Below are positions 62,763-64,000 of a DNA stretch of 64,000 nucleotides, piece after piece. Origin of the DNA: Streptomyces noursei ATCC 11455 (GTDB taxonomy: Bacteria; Actinomycetota; Actinomycetes; Streptomycetales; Streptomycetaceae); assembly GCF_001704275.1 (NCBI RefSeq), contig NZ_CP011533.1, positions 9,052,001-9,116,000 of the forward strand. Reading direction: 5' to 3'. The notes under the pieces are model-generated. The model did no database searches. It was not told the DNA's origin and saw nothing but the letters and a program-made list of their open reading frames with translations. The translations under genes and the position numbers were made by a program. Every line of letters begins with the position of its first letter. The stretch's first letter is position 1.

Positions 62763-64000
62763 TCAGTGCGCTTCGGAGGGAAGTGGATCCGGCGTCGTGG
62801 CCTCGTGCGCCTCCGGCACTGGTGTGGGTTTTCCCGACCACAGCGCGCCGAGCGTCGCCACGGCGAACAGGGCCATGAGTACGGCCCACGCCCAAGGCCC
62901 CAGCGGCAGCAGGAGACTCACCAAGAGGACGGGACCGAAGACTTTCTGGGACGTCATTCCCATGCTGAACATGGCGAGGTATTGCCCACGCGCCTCGGCG
63001 GGGGAGAGGAGGTAGGACAACTCCCAACTCGCCACCGAATGAAGGTTTTCTCCCAGGGTCATGGCCGCCACGGCGCCGAGCGCGGCAACCAGCGAGGCCC
63101 ACATGGGAAGCTCCTCGGCCAGTGCGAAAAGGGCGCAACCGGCGGCCAGTGTCAATGCCGTGCATTTCACCAGTCGACGGGCGCCCTGAGCGTCTTTCGC
63201 AAAGCGGGGAACCGCGGCCTGGAGCAGGACGGTGAGTGCCGTGTTGACGGTGAGAAGCACAGGCGACCAGGCATGGGCCAGATCCGTACGCTGTATCACC
63301 CAGACCGGCAGCAGGACGATCAGTGCCGTGTCGTAGAGGGACAGAATGCCGTTCGAGGCGGTGAACACCAGGAAGCGCACATCGCGAAAGGGCGTCGGCG
63401 CCCTGGAGGGCGGGCTCCCGCTCCCCGGGTGTCCCTGTGGTCCGCCCCCGGTCCCGGCGCCCTTGAGCGGCGCCAGTGCGGAGTCGCCGGCAACCTTGGC
63501 CGACCACAGCACCAGTGCCGCGATGGCGAAGAAGGAGAGGGCGTTGACCAGGAAGATCGTGGTGAAGGCGGCCCGTGACGGAAAGCCGAGCACGGCGCTG
63601 GCGCCGAGCAGGCCAACACTGAGCCCGACGTTGCGGACCGCCCGAATCGACGCCAGCGTACGGGTCCGCTCCTGCTGGCCGGCCACGGCGGCCGCGATCA
63701 CCTGGAGCAGGGGGGAGCAGGCCCGGTCCGCCGCGTAGAGCACACAGGTCAGGACGGCATAACCAGAGAGATCGGTGATCAGGGGGTATAAGGCATAACC
63801 CGCGCCGCGGAGGCACATGAGCAGTACGTAAGTGCGTACCGCGCCATGGCGATCGGCGACCCGGCCCAAGGGGACCGGGCTGAGCAGGCCGAACACCGCG
63901 GCAATGGACAGGGTGGTCGCGACACGGGACGCCGGGAGTCCCACCACGCTCACGAAGTAGAGCGTGGCGGAGGCCATGAAGAGACCATTGCCGGTGGAGT
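62763..64000 (-). CDS. MFS transporter (5' end beyond window)
   Basis: The frame is open to the right edge. At least ten helices are seen: GLLSPVPLGRVADRHGAVRTYVLLM (loop 2-3 MFS motif), AADRACSPLLQVIAAAV, FSMGMTSQKVFGPVLLVSLLLPLG. The residues before the first internal Met (NGLFMASATLYF) also read as helix 1, so the true start lies outside. Stops 255 bases before the ferredoxin gene, same direction; probably exports the product of the ATP-grasp operon. Confidence 0.85.
   Translation of the reverse strand, partial: STGNGLFMASATLYFVSVVGLPASRVATTLSIAAVFGLLSPVPLGRVADRHGAVRTYVLLMCLRGAGYALYPLITDLSGYAVLTCVLYAADRACSPLLQVIAAAVAGQQERTRTLASIRAVRNVGLSVGLLGASAVLGFPSRAAFTTIFLVNALSFFAIAALVLWSAKVAGDSALAPLKGAGTGGGPQGHPGSGSPPSRAPTPFRDVRFLVFTASNGILSLYDTALIVLLPVWVIQRTDLAHAWSPVLLTVNTALTVLLQAAVPRFAKDAQGARRLVKCTALTLAAGCALFALAEELPMWASLVAALGAVAAMTLGENLHSVASWELSYLLSPAEARGQYLAMFSMGMTSQKVFGPVLLVSLLLPLGPWAWAVLMALFAVATLGALWSGKPTPVPEAHEATTPDPLPSEAH

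Noticed and set aside
1..64000. tRNA, rRNA, CRISPR arrays, riboswitches, attachment sites and insertion sequences
   Set aside because: None recognised by eye; a covariance-model and IS search would be needed to exclude them fully.

Overview
The window is very GC-rich with strong third-position GC bias. It shows a Streptomyces-like gene repertoire: SigJ/ECF41 sigma factor, SpoIIE-type phosphatase, PASTA-less Ser/Thr kinase, MmyB-like XRE regulator, MmpL exporter, many TetR regulators paired with divergent targets, and secondary-metabolism genes. I read it as accessory chromosome of a streptomycete or close relative. The species cannot be named from the sequence, and no rRNA, tRNA, CRISPR array or intact insertion sequence was recognised.

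Layout. 1-4980: the 3' end of a non-ribosomal peptide synthetase ending in a condensation domain, then translationally coupled chorismate mutase, FMN-dependent hydroxy-acid oxidase/monooxygenase and secreted CocE-type hydrolase genes, then a tandem GNAT. 5157-9971: SpoIIE-type phosphatase, group III truncated globin, and a two-gene redox unit (membrane cytochrome b plus a NuoF-like flavoprotein fused to a ferredoxin), followed by a cupin remnant. 10055-13501 (minus): type III polyketide synthase followed by an MmpL exporter. 14015-18075: TetR with an internally deleted MFS gene that still has an array of operators, an NmrA-like reductase, and an XRE regulator divergent from an SDR. 18312-22439 (minus): a coupled isoprenoid-precursor operon dxs-ispG-prenyl diphosphate synthase in which dxs is frameshifted.

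22880-37243: mostly small regulator/target pairs. These include ECF41 sigma, alpha/beta hydrolase against TetR sharing a palindrome that encodes both N-termini, amidase against TetR, and PadR with two DUF1048 genes. There is also a three-gene set of small proteins, two of them Cys-rich, an HMCES/YedK protein, an L,D-transpeptidase, a secreted CHAP protein, and kinase, band-7 and NTF2-like gene fragments. 37505-39228: terpene synthase followed by a truncated FAD-dependent enzyme ending in a (GATC)6 repeat. 39887-42106: a HAD-GT20 fusion resembling bifunctional glucosylglycerol-phosphate synthase/phosphatase. 42272-47748: a hydroxy-acid oxidase with an in-frame stop, a luciferase-like flavoenzyme, and a large LamG/ricin-like gene carrying five same-direction frameshifts. 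48220-56523: membrane Ser/Thr kinase, MarR divergent from an MFS exporter with a carboxypeptidase-regulatory-like tail, Old Yellow Enzyme, DUF2867 divergent from TetR, and a GNAT.

56672-62507 (minus) is the most interesting part: a compact five-gene operon encoding a 2Fe-2S ferredoxin, a 2OG-Fe(II) dioxygenase, a sugar-isomerase-like TIM barrel, an SHMT-like PLP enzyme and a double ATP-grasp ligase. The last four genes overlap or abut, a near-consensus promoter precedes the operon with a 17-bp perfect palindrome at the start site, and an MFS exporter lies upstream (incomplete at the window edge). It looks like an uncharacterised pathway to a modified amino acid or short peptide made without an NRPS.

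The density of broken genes (at least seven) is unusual and fits a decaying accessory or arm region, although some single-base frameshifts could be sequencing errors.
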